DNA of 25,819 nt. Source: UBA5941 sp021824385. GTDB lineage: Bacteria > Patescibacteriota > Microgenomatia > UBA8517. The position numbers and the translations under genes were made by a program. The stretch is taken from positions 1 through 25,819 of the forward strand of contig DAIEQM010000010.1 in NCBI GenBank assembly GCA_027347685.1, in the 5' to 3' direction. Position 1 is the stretch's first letter, and every line of letters begins with the position of its first letter. The notes below the pieces were generated by a model, which worked only from the letters and a program-made list of their open reading frames with translations, did not search any database and had not been told where the DNA came from. Positions 1-6,965 of this stretch are shown in pieces.

Positions 1-449
1 ATCATATTTGGTAAAGCACGCATGAGTGAAATATCTTCAAGCATTTGGTGGGTTGCGCCGTCAGCTCCAACTGAAACGCCTACAAATAGTCCACCAATTT
101 TAACGGGTACATCGTTTATACAAATCGTTGTACGAATTTGCTCCCAGGTGCGGCCAGGGTTAAACGCCGAGAATGAACAGATGAACGGAATTTTTCCATA
201 GTTCGCCATGCCACTGGCAACGGTAACCATTGCCGCTTCTGCAACTCCACATTCAATAAACCGTTCAGGAAACTTTTCGGCAAATTTGGTGACTCGAGTT
301 GATTCTTTCAGGTCAGCCGTCAATACAACAACTTTTTCATTCAACTCCCCTGCTTCAAAAACACCGTCTCCAAATCCATCACGAATCGGCGTTGAAATAA
401 TTTTTTTACTAAAAATGTGTTCTGAAAGGTTGAGTGATTTATTTAACAT
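1..449 (-). CDS. Transketolase, C-terminal half (partial, runs off window start)
   Basis: Reading the minus strand from the ATG at 449 gives an open frame to the window edge (about 149 residues). Visible blocks fit the pyrimidine-binding domain of transketolase: TPIRDGFGD near the N terminus, VLTADLKEST, then FIECGVAEAAMV, where the Glu is the expected thiamine-activating residue, and ICSFSAFNPGRTWEQIR. This half pairs with the N half at 1184-2023 to form one enzyme that moves two-carbon units between sugar phosphates. Split transketolases are common in archaea and CPR bacteria. The gene begins one base after the stop of a small membrane-protein gene, so it is probably co-transcribed. The missing part would hold the rest of this domain and the C-terminal domain. 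Function confident; length unknown. Confidence 0.93.
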   Translation of the reverse strand, partial: MLNKSLNLSEHIFSKKIISTPIRDGFGDGVFEAGELNEKVVVLTADLKESTRVTKFAEKFPERFIECGVAEAAMVTVASGMANYGKIPFICSFSAFNPGRTWEQIRTTICINDVPVKIGGLFVGVSVGADGATHQMLEDISLMRALPNM

Positions 450-450
450 G

Positions 451-744
451 TTAATAAGAATATTTTACAAAAAATCGGGACACGTTAACGTACCCAAATA
501 ATAAATACTCAAGATAAAAGCTCGCAGCAAAGGAAACCACTAAAAGAATAATAAAAACCACTTTTGTTCTCTTTGAAATCTTCTTTCGAAATATAAAAAG
601 TACTAATAAAGCAAACGGTACCAAAAATCTGAATGCCCACAGCATTTTCAGGATATTTACTGTGGCAAACTGCTCTTGAAGAGTCAACGTTGGCGGCTCA
701 GTAATAATCGGGGAAACCATGTTTTGTGCAAGTTGATTATTCAT
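451..744 (-). CDS. Small two-TM membrane protein between the transketolase halves
   Basis: 97 residues, function not recognised. A polar N terminus of about 30 residues is followed by hydrophobic segments at about 36-53 (LWAFRFLVPFALLVLFIF) and 62-80 (VVFIILLVVSFAASFYLEY), separated by a basic loop RKKISKRTK that should face the cytoplasm. No conserved catalytic motif is visible. It starts 3 bases after the stop of the 147-residue membrane protein and ends 1 base before the start of the transketolase C half, so it sits inside the operon. The tight spacing is the main reason to believe it is real. Whether it has anything to do with transketolase is unknown. Confidence 0.7.
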   Translation of the reverse strand: MNNQLAQNMVSPIITEPPTLTLQEQFATVNILKMLWAFRFLVPFALLVLFIFRKKISKRTKVVFIILLVVSFAASFYLEYLLFGYVNVSRFFVKYSY

Positions 745-747
745 ATA

Positions 748-1191
748 CTAGTCAAGATTTTGAATTACATTACCAGGATATCGACGCATCGTGTCAGAAG
801 CAGGGTTCATCGAGCCGTAAGTTTCTAAAAACCTATTCCAGGACGTAATATAGACAGGCTCACAGTTATGTAACAAGTTTCCATCCTTGCCGAAGTCGCA
901 AATTCTTTTTAAGGGAAGGGGAACAAAGTAAAGAAACGCCAAAATGGCGGCAATGATTATCATCCAAACAGGTATAAACATGCTTATTTTTTTAGTTCTT
1001 TTAGCATAAAGCGATAAAATAATCGCAAAAACAGCTACCAAGAGAATCACATACATCGGTCCATATGTAATATTTCTTGACGGCCCCGGAGTGCTCCAAA
1101 TTCCAATAGCGTTACCAGTTAGTTGATTTGGACTACCAGCTGGAGCACCCTGCAGCCACGGCTCTACTCCCATGGTAAGAAAGCTATTCAT
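748..1191 (-). CDS. Two-TM membrane protein overlapping transketolase N half
   Basis: 147 residues, no family recognised. The first 43 residues are Gly/Pro/Asn-rich and look extracytoplasmic. Hydrophobic segments lie at about 44-62 (PMYVILLVAVFAIILSLY) and 71-91 (FIPVWMIIIAAILAFLYFV), joined by the basic loop AKRTKKIS. The last 50 residues are polar, with two Cys (ICDFG and HNCEP) that could form a disulfide outside the cell. Its start codon lies inside the end of the transketolase N gene (8-bp overlap), which suggests translational coupling. Similar two-TM architecture to its downstream neighbour hints that the pair works together, but this is inference. Confidence 0.72.
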   Translation of the reverse strand: MNSFLTMGVEPWLQGAPAGSPNQLTGNAIGIWSTPGPSRNITYGPMYVILLVAVFAIILSLYAKRTKKISMFIPVWMIIIAAILAFLYFVPLPLKRICDFGKDGNLLHNCEPVYITSWNRFLETYGSMNPASDTMRRYPGNVIQNLD

Positions 1192-2023
1192 ATGTCTTTA
1201 GTTCTTTTGTAAGGAGTTTTACCGCTTCTTTCGTTTGTGCATCATCCGGCACTTTCCCATGCCATTCAAATTTATTTTCCATAAAGTACACACCTTTCCC
1301 TGGAATTGTTTTTGCAATAATCACCGTGGGGCGTTGGTATTCACTTCTCGCACTCTCAACTGCTGAAAGTATCTGATTAAAATTATGCCCATCAATGGAA
1401 ACAACATTCCAATTAAAGGCTTTGTATTTTTCCGATAGAGATTCCAAAGGCATGACGTTATGAGTAAAACCGTCAATTTGAATATTATTGCGATCAACAA
1501 ACACAGTTAAGTTCCCCAGCTTGTATTTAGCTGCAAACATAACCGCCTCCCAATGGTTTCCTTCGTCGTGTTCACCATCACTCGTGATGCAATATGTTCG
1601 AAAGCGTTTGTTGTCCATGCGTGCGGCATACGCATACCCTGCTGCTTGTCCCAGTCCACTCCCCAAGGGTCCTGACGTGCTTTCGAGTGAAGGCATCCGT
1701 GTGCGTTCCGGGTGGCCTTGCAGGTCGGAACCAAACTGTCTTAAAGACTTAAGTTTAGAAATGGGAAAATATCCTGCGTGAGCCATTGCTGCATACCTCA
1801 CTGGTACAATGTGGCCGTTACTTAAAAAGAGTCGGTCTCGGTCTTCCCATAATGGATTTTCTGGGTCGTGATGGAGAACATGAAAATAGAGTGCGGTAAA
1901 GATGTCTGCCATGCCCAATGGCCCCCCGCTATGGCCAGAGCCCGCATTGTTAAGCATTTTTAAAATATCAATACGAATCTCTAATGCTTTTTTAGGAAGC
2001 TCAAGGGGCGGCAGTTTAGGCAT
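1184..2023 (-). CDS. Transketolase, N-terminal (thiamine diphosphate-binding) half
   Basis: 279 residues, the usual length for the separate N half (COG3959 type). GSGHSGGPLGMAD at about 28-40 carries the conserved His of the active site. SDGEHDEGNHWEA at 148-160 followed by VDRNNIQIDG near 177-185 is the diphosphate/Mg-binding motif (GDG-x-N type). LQGHPERTRMPSLESTSGPLG near 101-121 matches substrate-binding transketolase sequence. With the C half at 1-449 it would catalyse reversible ketol transfer, for example xylulose-5-P plus ribose-5-P to sedoheptulose-7-P plus glyceraldehyde-3-P. It follows the LOG gene by 9 bases and overlaps the next gene by 8 bases. Unusually, two membrane-protein genes separate it from its partner half. 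Confidence 0.95.
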   Translation of the reverse strand: MPKLPPLELPKKALEIRIDILKMLNNAGSGHSGGPLGMADIFTALYFHVLHHDPENPLWEDRDRLFLSNGHIVPVRYAAMAHAGYFPISKLKSLRQFGSDLQGHPERTRMPSLESTSGPLGSGLGQAAGYAYAARMDNKRFRTYCITSDGEHDEGNHWEAVMFAAKYKLGNLTVFVDRNNIQIDGFTHNVMPLESLSEKYKAFNWNVVSIDGHNFNQILSAVESARSEYQRPTVIIAKTIPGKGVYFMENKFEWHGKVPDDAQTKEAVKLLTKELKTYE

Positions 2024-2032
2024 TTTGAGTAC

Positions 2033-2662
2033 TTAAAGTTTATGTGCAAGCTCTTTTGCAGTCAGTCGCAATTTCTTTTCAAACTTTTCGATCGTGGGAA
2101 ATACATCTTCTCGCTTTGTGACAATTTCAAACACAGACATTTCCTTTGAATCCAAAAGCATTCCTTTTTTCAGCGCATCAATAATGGGAATCCAAAACTC
2201 TCCAAACAAAATAAATGGTTTGTGATAGCCGTAGTAGAGTTTTGCCAAAACCCACGCTGTTCCAAGCTCACTAATGGTTCCCGTCCCTCCTCGAAACATA
2301 ATAAAAATATCTGCGTGCTCCATCAGCTTAAACATCCGTTCAATATAATTGTGAGTTTTAATTTCAACGTCTGTAATGTTACCCACATAGCGTCCTTCAA
2401 AGCCTGTTGCATCTTTTGGGTAAAATGTTACCGAAAGCGTTTCTCCATTTGCAGCCTCTGCGCCTTTTGTTGAAGCGTCCATTACTCCAGGTCCTCCGCC
2501 ATTTACAATAGTCATTCCATGTGAAGCTACAATTTTTGCCACTTCAAATGCATCGCGATATGTTTCACTTTCTGGCGCAACATCTGCATCGCCAAAAAAC
2601 GCCACGTTCCGAAAGAGTGGTCGGGGACTAAAAAAAGCTGCTTCAGGATCTTTATGACTCAT
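2033..2662 (-). CDS. LOG-family (lysine-decarboxylase-like) phosphoribohydrolase
   Basis: 209 residues with the Rossmann-like fold of the TIGR00730/LOG family. NGGGPGVMDASTKGA at 54-68 and RGGTGTISELGTAW at 124-137 match the family signatures GGGxxGxM and PGGxGTxxE, although the Pro of the second is Arg here. ERMFKLMEHADIFI precedes it as in known members. LOG enzymes release a base and ribose-5-phosphate from nucleoside 5'-monophosphates; many bacterial members are misannotated as lysine decarboxylases. Its ATG overlaps the stop of the epimerase gene by 4 bp (ATGA), so the two are translationally coupled. In this pentose-phosphate setting a role in nucleotide ribose salvage is a reasonable inference, but the substrate cannot be read from sequence. 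Confidence 0.85.
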   Translation of the reverse strand: MSHKDPEAAFFSPRPLFRNVAFFGDADVAPESETYRDAFEVAKIVASHGMTIVNGGGPGVMDASTKGAEAANGETLSVTFYPKDATGFEGRYVGNITDVEIKTHNYIERMFKLMEHADIFIMFRGGTGTISELGTAWVLAKLYYGYHKPFILFGEFWIPIIDALKKGMLLDSKEMSVFEIVTKREDVFPTIEKFEKKLRLTAKELAHKL

Positions 2663-3315
2663 GATTCATTGTACCTTGAAATTGCTTTCTTCCAAGTTTC
2701 AATATTATCTGATAAGTTGCCTTGAAACAGTCTTCTCCCCACTGAAATCTCATCTGCTCCTGCCTTTTGGAGGGTCTCTTCATTTTCAAGTGTTACTCCT
2801 CCATCGTCACAAATTCGAAAGTGATAGTGTTTTTCTTCACGAATAAGACGTAAATCTTTTATTTTTTCAAGAGCGTTATGATCAAAAAGCTGCCCACCAA
2901 ATCCAGCATTCACGCTCATCACAACAATCACGTCGAGACCCTCCAACACAGATTCGTCCAGAGCTTCAATACCGGTTGGTAAGTCAAGTGCGAGGCCACA
3001 TAAAACATCTTCTGCTTTTACCAATTCACAGAATGCTCGTTGGTCTTCCATTAGCTCAATTTGGCCAATAATTCGATCGGCGTTCGCACGAGCTGCGCGT
3101 CGTACCCAATCAATAGGATTCTTAACCATCAGATGAAAATCTAGATTTATTCGATAAATTTCGTCTGAAAAATCATCTGGCGTCACAGTTTTATTATCCG
3201 CAAAACGAGAATCAATAATGTCGATATGCGCCCGCTCAGTAACCCCCTCACACAGAGTGAGCATGGCGTGTGCTTCATCAGCGTCTGAAGAAAGAATTGA
3301 AGGAATAATTTCCAT
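2659..3315 (-). CDS. Ribulose-phosphate 3-epimerase-like TIM barrel
   Basis: 218 residues, normal length for the family. The opening IIPSILSSD, the block AHIDIIDSRFADN at 29-41, FHLMVKNP at 60-67, VMSVNAGFGGQ at 132-142 and CDDGGVTLEN at 169-178 line up with the epimerase motifs. The four expected metal ligands or acid/base residues are present: His30, Asp32, His61 and Asp171. The sequence is divergent: DIMDGxFVPN has become DIIDSRFADN, and the usual TVNPGFGGQ reads SVNAGFGGQ. It would interconvert ribulose-5-P and xylulose-5-P, the substrate for transketolase downstream. An extended -10 just before it (3325-3333) suggests its own promoter in addition to read-through. A related sugar-phosphate epimerase is the alternative. 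Confidence 0.85.
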   Translation of the reverse strand: MEIIPSILSSDADEAHAMLTLCEGVTERAHIDIIDSRFADNKTVTPDDFSDEIYRINLDFHLMVKNPIDWVRRAARANADRIIGQIELMEDQRAFCELVKAEDVLCGLALDLPTGIEALDESVLEGLDVIVVMSVNAGFGGQLFDHNALEKIKDLRLIREEKHYHFRICDDGGVTLENEETLQKAGADEISVGRRLFQGNLSDNIETWKKAISRYNES

Positions 3316-3324
3316 AGTGAAACC

Positions 3325-3333
3325 AGTATATCA
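3325..3333 (-). promoter_or_regulatory. Extended -10 promoter for the epimerase gene
   Basis: On the minus strand TGATATACT (TGn plus TATACT) lies 9 bases before the ATG at 3315, predicting an RNA start within about 3 bases of the start codon. The TG of the element is part of the TGA stop codon of the upstream gene. No clear -35 hexamer is visible, as expected for an extended -10. Confidence 0.5.
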
Positions 3334-3936
3334 GGCTTTCTTTTGTCGAAGCTGTATCGCTTCCTGAATCTTTTTCATTTCTTCAGATGAATATTGTTCA
3401 AATGAACTAAGAGGAAATAATTCTTTTGCAATTTTAATACCAGGAATTTTGTAGGCTATTTGGGGAATCTGATCATTTTCAGAATGATATTCATATTTTG
3501 AGTCAGGCGCTTTTTTAAATTTCGAACGGTCAAGTACATACAAATACCCATCTGAAAAGCATTGGTCATAATTTGAATTTAAAATATTGAAGACTTGAGG
3601 GTCTGCCTTAAAAACAAATCTTCCATCACTAAAGTCCCAACCAACAGTATAGGAATGCAATTGGTCGGCAATATATGATCTAGAAAAAACAGTCTTAAAA
3701 AGAGCTTCTTCTAATCCGACTGACGCATACACTGCTTTTTTATTTCCAGATTCTTTGGCATGATCGGTTGCTTGACGAGCCTCAAGCTGTGGAAAAGGTT
3801 CAGTAGAGTTAGAACCATGAAAAACAACATCCCCTGCTTGAACATGGTGTAATGTTTCCAATATATCGTGTGTTGATTTTTGGGTGAGATCCTCAACTGT
3901 GTAGGTAACAAGACTATTTTCCAATTTGTCTTCCAT
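3331..3936 (-). CDS. Unknown protein with HGS motif, possibly ADP-ribosyltransferase-like
   Basis: 201 residues from the ATG at 3936 (a TTG lies one codon upstream). I do not firmly recognise it. After a polar N terminus comes AGDVVFHGSNSTEPFPQLEA, then a Lys-rich stretch and KKAVYASVGLEEALFKTVF. The pair [VF]-[YF]-HGS ... followed by hydrophobic-A-[ST]-x-x-x-x-A is reminiscent of the H-Y part of ADP-ribosyltransferase-like folds (PARP, Tpt1, phage ARTs), but I cannot assign a catalytic Glu. No signal peptide or TM segment; the C terminus is a charged helix. It starts 6 bases after the GAPDH stop, so it probably shares the GAPDH promoter. Confidence is high that it is a gene, low on function. 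Confidence 0.8.
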   Translation of the reverse strand: MEDKLENSLVTYTVEDLTQKSTHDILETLHHVQAGDVVFHGSNSTEPFPQLEARQATDHAKESGNKKAVYASVGLEEALFKTVFSRSYIADQLHSYTVGWDFSDGRFVFKADPQVFNILNSNYDQCFSDGYLYVLDRSKFKKAPDSKYEYHSENDQIPQIAYKIPGIKIAKELFPLSSFEQYSSEEMKKIQEAIQLRQKKA

Positions 3937-3942
3937 CAATTT

Positions 3943-5052
3943 TTATGAAGCTTGGAATGTTGCCGTGATTGGGTCTGTCGGAGCCGTGTGCGTGTCGAGC
4001 GTTCTCCCCACACGTACAACTTGCTCCACAAGGCGGTTGGTATATCCCCATTCATTGTCGTACCACGCAAATACTTTAATCAGGTTTCCCCCTACTACTT
4101 GAGTAAGAGACAAGTCAACTATGGACGATTCAGTTCTCCCAATAATGTCACTGGAAACTAAGGGCTCGGTGGTAGCCGCCAAAATCCCTTTATACAGTGG
4201 GTTTTCCATAGCATCCACAAATGCTTGATTTACTTGATCGACCGTAACATTTTGTTTCAAAAGGAGGGTGAAATCGGTTAGGGATCCCGTAATAATTGGA
4301 ACACGAATTGATTGGCCATCAAATAATCCTTTGAGTTCTGGAATGGTTTCAGTTGTGGCAATCGCGGCTCCTGTTGAGGTTGGAATCATGTTTTGAGCAG
4401 CAGCTCGGGCACGACGAAGATCTTTGTGAGAGCTATCTTGTAAAACTTGGTCATCGGTATATGCATGAATGGTTGTCATGAGTGCCTTCTCTATTCCAAA
4501 TTTTGAATGGAGGACTGCAGCAACAGGGGCGATACAGTTGGTTGTGCAGGAGGCATTTGAAAGAACGGTATTTGTGCCTTGGTATTCATTTACACCAATC
4601 ACATACGTGTTTACATTTGAACCCTTTCCCGGAGCAGAAATAACAACACGTTTTGCACCTCCTGTTGCATGTTTGGCCGCGTCTTCTGCCGTTACAAACT
4701 TTCCGGTTGACTCAATGATTACATCAGCTCCATATTTCCCCCACGGAAGCTTAGAGGGGTCACGTTGTGCAAGCACGGGAATTTTAATGTCTGTGCCAGA
4801 AACTTTTAGATATCCAATAAGTGGATCGTCATCAGTCGCATCTTTAGCAGCTCGTATTTCTTCAGGGATAATCTGTAACTCAAAAAGTCGGTATGTGGTG
4901 TCGTGGTTGACTAAGTGTGCCCAACCAGAGACCTCCATTGAACCTGAAGTATTAATCGCGGCAATTACAACATCCTCTTTGTGTTTCGTGAGCGCAATAC
5001 GAAGTGCAAGTCTTCCAATTCTTCCAAAGCCATTAATTCCAACTTTTACCAT
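3943..5052 (-). CDS. gap: Glyceraldehyde-3-phosphate dehydrogenase (type I)
   Basis: 369 residues, somewhat longer than the usual 330-340. GINGFGRIGR at 5-14 is the dinucleotide-binding loop; SNASCTTNC at 165-173 carries the catalytic Cys169, HAYTDDQ supplies His196, and WYDNEWGYTNR is the typical C-terminal block. The enzyme converts glyceraldehyde-3-P and phosphate to 1,3-bisphosphoglycerate, the substrate of the PGK encoded upstream. The NAD-selective Asp normally following Asn in AINDL is absent: the sequence reads AINTSGS (Thr35), which in characterised GAPDHs relaxes the preference toward NADP. An insertion at about 60-85 (PEEIRAAKDATDDDP) explains the extra length. It has its own well-formed promoter 6 bases before the ATG. 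Confidence 0.96.
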   Translation of the reverse strand: MVKVGINGFGRIGRLALRIALTKHKEDVVIAAINTSGSMEVSGWAHLVNHDTTYRLFELQIIPEEIRAAKDATDDDPLIGYLKVSGTDIKIPVLAQRDPSKLPWGKYGADVIIESTGKFVTAEDAAKHATGGAKRVVISAPGKGSNVNTYVIGVNEYQGTNTVLSNASCTTNCIAPVAAVLHSKFGIEKALMTTIHAYTDDQVLQDSSHKDLRRARAAAQNMIPTSTGAAIATTETIPELKGLFDGQSIRVPIITGSLTDFTLLLKQNVTVDQVNQAFVDAMENPLYKGILAATTEPLVSSDIIGRTESSIVDLSLTQVVGGNLIKVFAWYDNEWGYTNRLVEQVVRVGRTLDTHTAPTDPITATFQAS

Positions 5053-5058
5053 ATATTC

Positions 5059-5087
5059 ACTATAAAGCGCTTTTCAAAAATTAACAA
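5059..5087 (-). promoter_or_regulatory. Leaderless promoter for gap
   Basis: Minus strand: -35 TTGTTA (5082-5087), 17-base spacer, -10 TATAGT (5059-5064), then 6 bases (GAATAT) and the ATG at 5052. RNA should start at or next to the ATG, and no Shine-Dalgarno sequence is present. Confidence 0.65.
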
Positions 5088-5099
5088 CAAGTCAGAGCG

Positions 5100-5453
5100 T
5101 TAACGAACGGGAAATTTCTTAATAAGTAGAGCAGAAAGACACGAAAGGAAATAATACCAGACGATATTTACCAGAAATGATAAAAAGACGTTGCAGCTTA
5201 ATGCGAACATGGCTCCAAAAAATGGGACGTATAGCGAATATGCAGCCCCTGGGCTGAAACCAAGGAGATAGTTGTCCTTTCTACAATATATACCGCCTGT
5301 AGGTAAGAGGCTCTTTGACGAAACAGGGCTATACCGAACAAGAGGGTTGCTTTCCCCATTGAGGAATAGAGCAGAAAAGCCAATCGCAGTAAACATAAGT
5401 AACAGAACCAGTTTCAATTTTGTCGGAGTAAAGAAGGTAATAATACTTTTCAT
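5100..5453 (-). CDS. Small membrane protein downstream of pgk
   Basis: 117 residues from the ATG at 5453, which overlaps the pgk stop by 4 bp (ATGA). A start 25 codons upstream is open but would lie inside pgk and gives a Cys-rich, non-membrane N terminus, so I reject it. Hydrophobic segments at about 15-34 (LVLLLMFTAIGFSALFL), 70-88 and 90-110 suggest three TM helices. A loop of about 35 residues (GESNPLVRYSPVSSK and following) lies between the first two. No family recognised. The coupling to pgk argues for a genuine gene, and its position may only reflect operon packing. Confidence 0.7.
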   Translation of the reverse strand: MKSIITFFTPTKLKLVLLLMFTAIGFSALFLNGESNPLVRYSPVSSKSLLPTGGIYCRKDNYLLGFSPGAAYSLYVPFFGAMFALSCNVFLSFLVNIVWYYFLSCLSALLIKKFPVR

Positions 5454-6508
5454 ACAAGAGCATCTATTCCAGGCAATGTTCCTTTTGCCACAAACTCCAA
5501 ACTTGCTCCCCCCCCACAAGAAATCCAATCAAACGATTCTGAGAGTTTTAGGACATTAATTGCAGCCGTTGTATCTCCTCCGCCTGCAGCCTTCCATGCA
5601 ACGCTTTTTGCAATTGCCTCAAATACCCGCTGTGTTCCCAGCCGGTGCCCTGGCTCTTCAAATTTCCCTACTGGGCCACTTACAAAAATAGTTTTTGCGC
5701 TCGCTATAATTTGTTCAAATTGTTCTATGCTGTGAATAGTTATGTCTTCTTTGTCAGCATTGAGTCGTGCAACTAACACCTTTGGATCTCCTTGCTCCTC
5801 TGGCATAAATTCAGGCAACCTGCCGGCAATAAGCACTTGATCTGCCATCTCCTTAAATTGAGTCAAAAAGGTTAGTTTGTCTTCTTTTAGTCCACTTATT
5901 ACAAACACAATCGGATGCGCCGACTGTGGATTTAATTTAGATAGCTCGATAATTTCTTTTTCGAGCCTGAGTCCAGCTGCAACCAAATGTTCCCCTTTTG
6001 ATTTTATTATTTTAGGAAGTGCTGAAACTGAAGCATGTTCACGATGAGAACTCGCGAACGCTTCATTTACAAAACATTCACCAAAATATGAAAGCTCCTC
6101 AGCAAAAGCGCTGTCGTTGGCCTCCTCTTCTTTGTAAAATCGTAAATTTTCAAGAATTACCAATCGTTCCTTTGTTTGCGAAAACTGATCATAGGTTTCA
6201 TAAAAAATTTCACGAGGTCTATGCTCTAGGAATGCTGTGTCTGGCGTATAGCGATTTTTTAAATACTCAACCACCGGCTTCAAACTAAATTGCATATTGG
6301 GCATGCCCTCAGGACGGCCCATGTGACCAATAACAGCAATTTTTGTAGCCCCCAAGTCAAACAATTTATTGAGTGTTGGAATAAGGTCCAAAAGACGAGA
6401 ATCATCGGAAACAGCCCCGTTTTCGTCTATTTTTACATCTAAGTCAGCTCTTACAATTACTTGTTTTCCTCTGCAATTTAATTCTTCAAGTGTGGGTACG
6501 TTTTTCAT
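5450..6508 (-). CDS. pgk: Phosphoglycerate kinase, compact form
   Basis: 352 residues against the usual 385-415. The N domain shows VIVRADLDV (17-25, family RxDxNVP with the final Pro lost), GHMGRPEG (61-68), ILENLRFYKEEE and VNEAFASSHREHAS (family NDAFGTAHRAHAS, with Asp changed to Glu). The nucleotide side shows VSGPVGKFEEPG and GGGDTTAAI, and the end GGGASLEFVAKGTLPGIDAL is canonical. The missing residues are in the first half of the C domain, where the usual GGGMAFTFL helix region after the GGAK-type motif (here SGLKEDKL, Lys kept) is cut down. It makes ATP from 1,3-bisphosphoglycerate. It follows rpiB by 6 bases and is coupled to the next gene. Confidence 0.95.
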   Translation of the reverse strand: MKNVPTLEELNCRGKQVIVRADLDVKIDENGAVSDDSRLLDLIPTLNKLFDLGATKIAVIGHMGRPEGMPNMQFSLKPVVEYLKNRYTPDTAFLEHRPREIFYETYDQFSQTKERLVILENLRFYKEEEANDSAFAEELSYFGECFVNEAFASSHREHASVSALPKIIKSKGEHLVAAGLRLEKEIIELSKLNPQSAHPIVFVISGLKEDKLTFLTQFKEMADQVLIAGRLPEFMPEEQGDPKVLVARLNADKEDITIHSIEQFEQIIASAKTIFVSGPVGKFEEPGHRLGTQRVFEAIAKSVAWKAAGGGDTTAAINVLKLSESFDWISCGGGASLEFVAKGTLPGIDALV

Positions 6509-6514
6509 AGCTGC

Positions 6515-6964
6515 TTAATTGTTTTCTTCGATGTGCTCAATGTCTAAAAGTCTCCGTTTGTGTCTGTCCATATTATCAAAGCGGTTTAACAAAAACGAAT
6601 CAACAAGAAGTTTTGCTTTAACTTCTGATAAGAAATCTGCTGCGAGCACTAAGACGTTCATGTCGTCATGCACCCTCCCTGCTTTTACCTGCTCTGGGGT
6701 AAAACCGATAGACGCACGAATTCCATCAAATTTATTTGCGGCAACATCAACTCCTACCCCAGAGCCACAAATCAAAATGCCATGAGTATTCGGAGTCTTC
6801 GAGACGAAAACTGCGACTTTTTCAGCATACAGTGTATAGTCATCGTCTTTGTTGTAGTGAGGAGCGCCTACATCGATTACTGTTATTTTTTTTGTACTTA
6901 AATGTTTTTTCAGCTCTTCTTTGAGTCTAAACCCTCGATGGTCTGAACCAATCACAATTTGCAT
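6515..6964 (-). CDS. rpiB: Ribose-5-phosphate isomerase B
   Basis: 149 residues, the normal LacAB/RpiB length. GSDHRGFRLKEEL at 6-18 is the conserved opening, ICGSGVGVDVAANKFDGIRAS at 65-84 carries the catalytic Cys66, and HDDMNVLVLAADF near 99-111 corresponds to the family HNDANVLALG block. It interconverts ribulose-5-P and ribose-5-P, joining the LOG, epimerase and transketolase steps. The gene begins 1 base after the TPI stop and ends 6 bases before pgk, so it is the middle gene of a tpi-rpiB-pgk operon. Confidence 0.95.
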   Translation of the reverse strand: MQIVIGSDHRGFRLKEELKKHLSTKKITVIDVGAPHYNKDDDYTLYAEKVAVFVSKTPNTHGILICGSGVGVDVAANKFDGIRASIGFTPEQVKAGRVHDDMNVLVLAADFLSEVKAKLLVDSFLLNRFDNMDRHKRRLLDIEHIEENN

Positions 6965-6965
6965 G

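Noticed and set aside
4469..5065. A 198-codon open frame on the plus strand opposite gap
   Set aside because: It lies entirely antisense to a well-supported GAPDH gene, has no recognisable family or ribosome-binding site, and its composition is what reverse-complemented gap codons give.
5450..5528. Extended start at 5528 for the small membrane protein after pgk
   Set aside because: The extension overlaps the conserved pgk C terminus; the ATG at 5453 forms a typical ATGA overlap.
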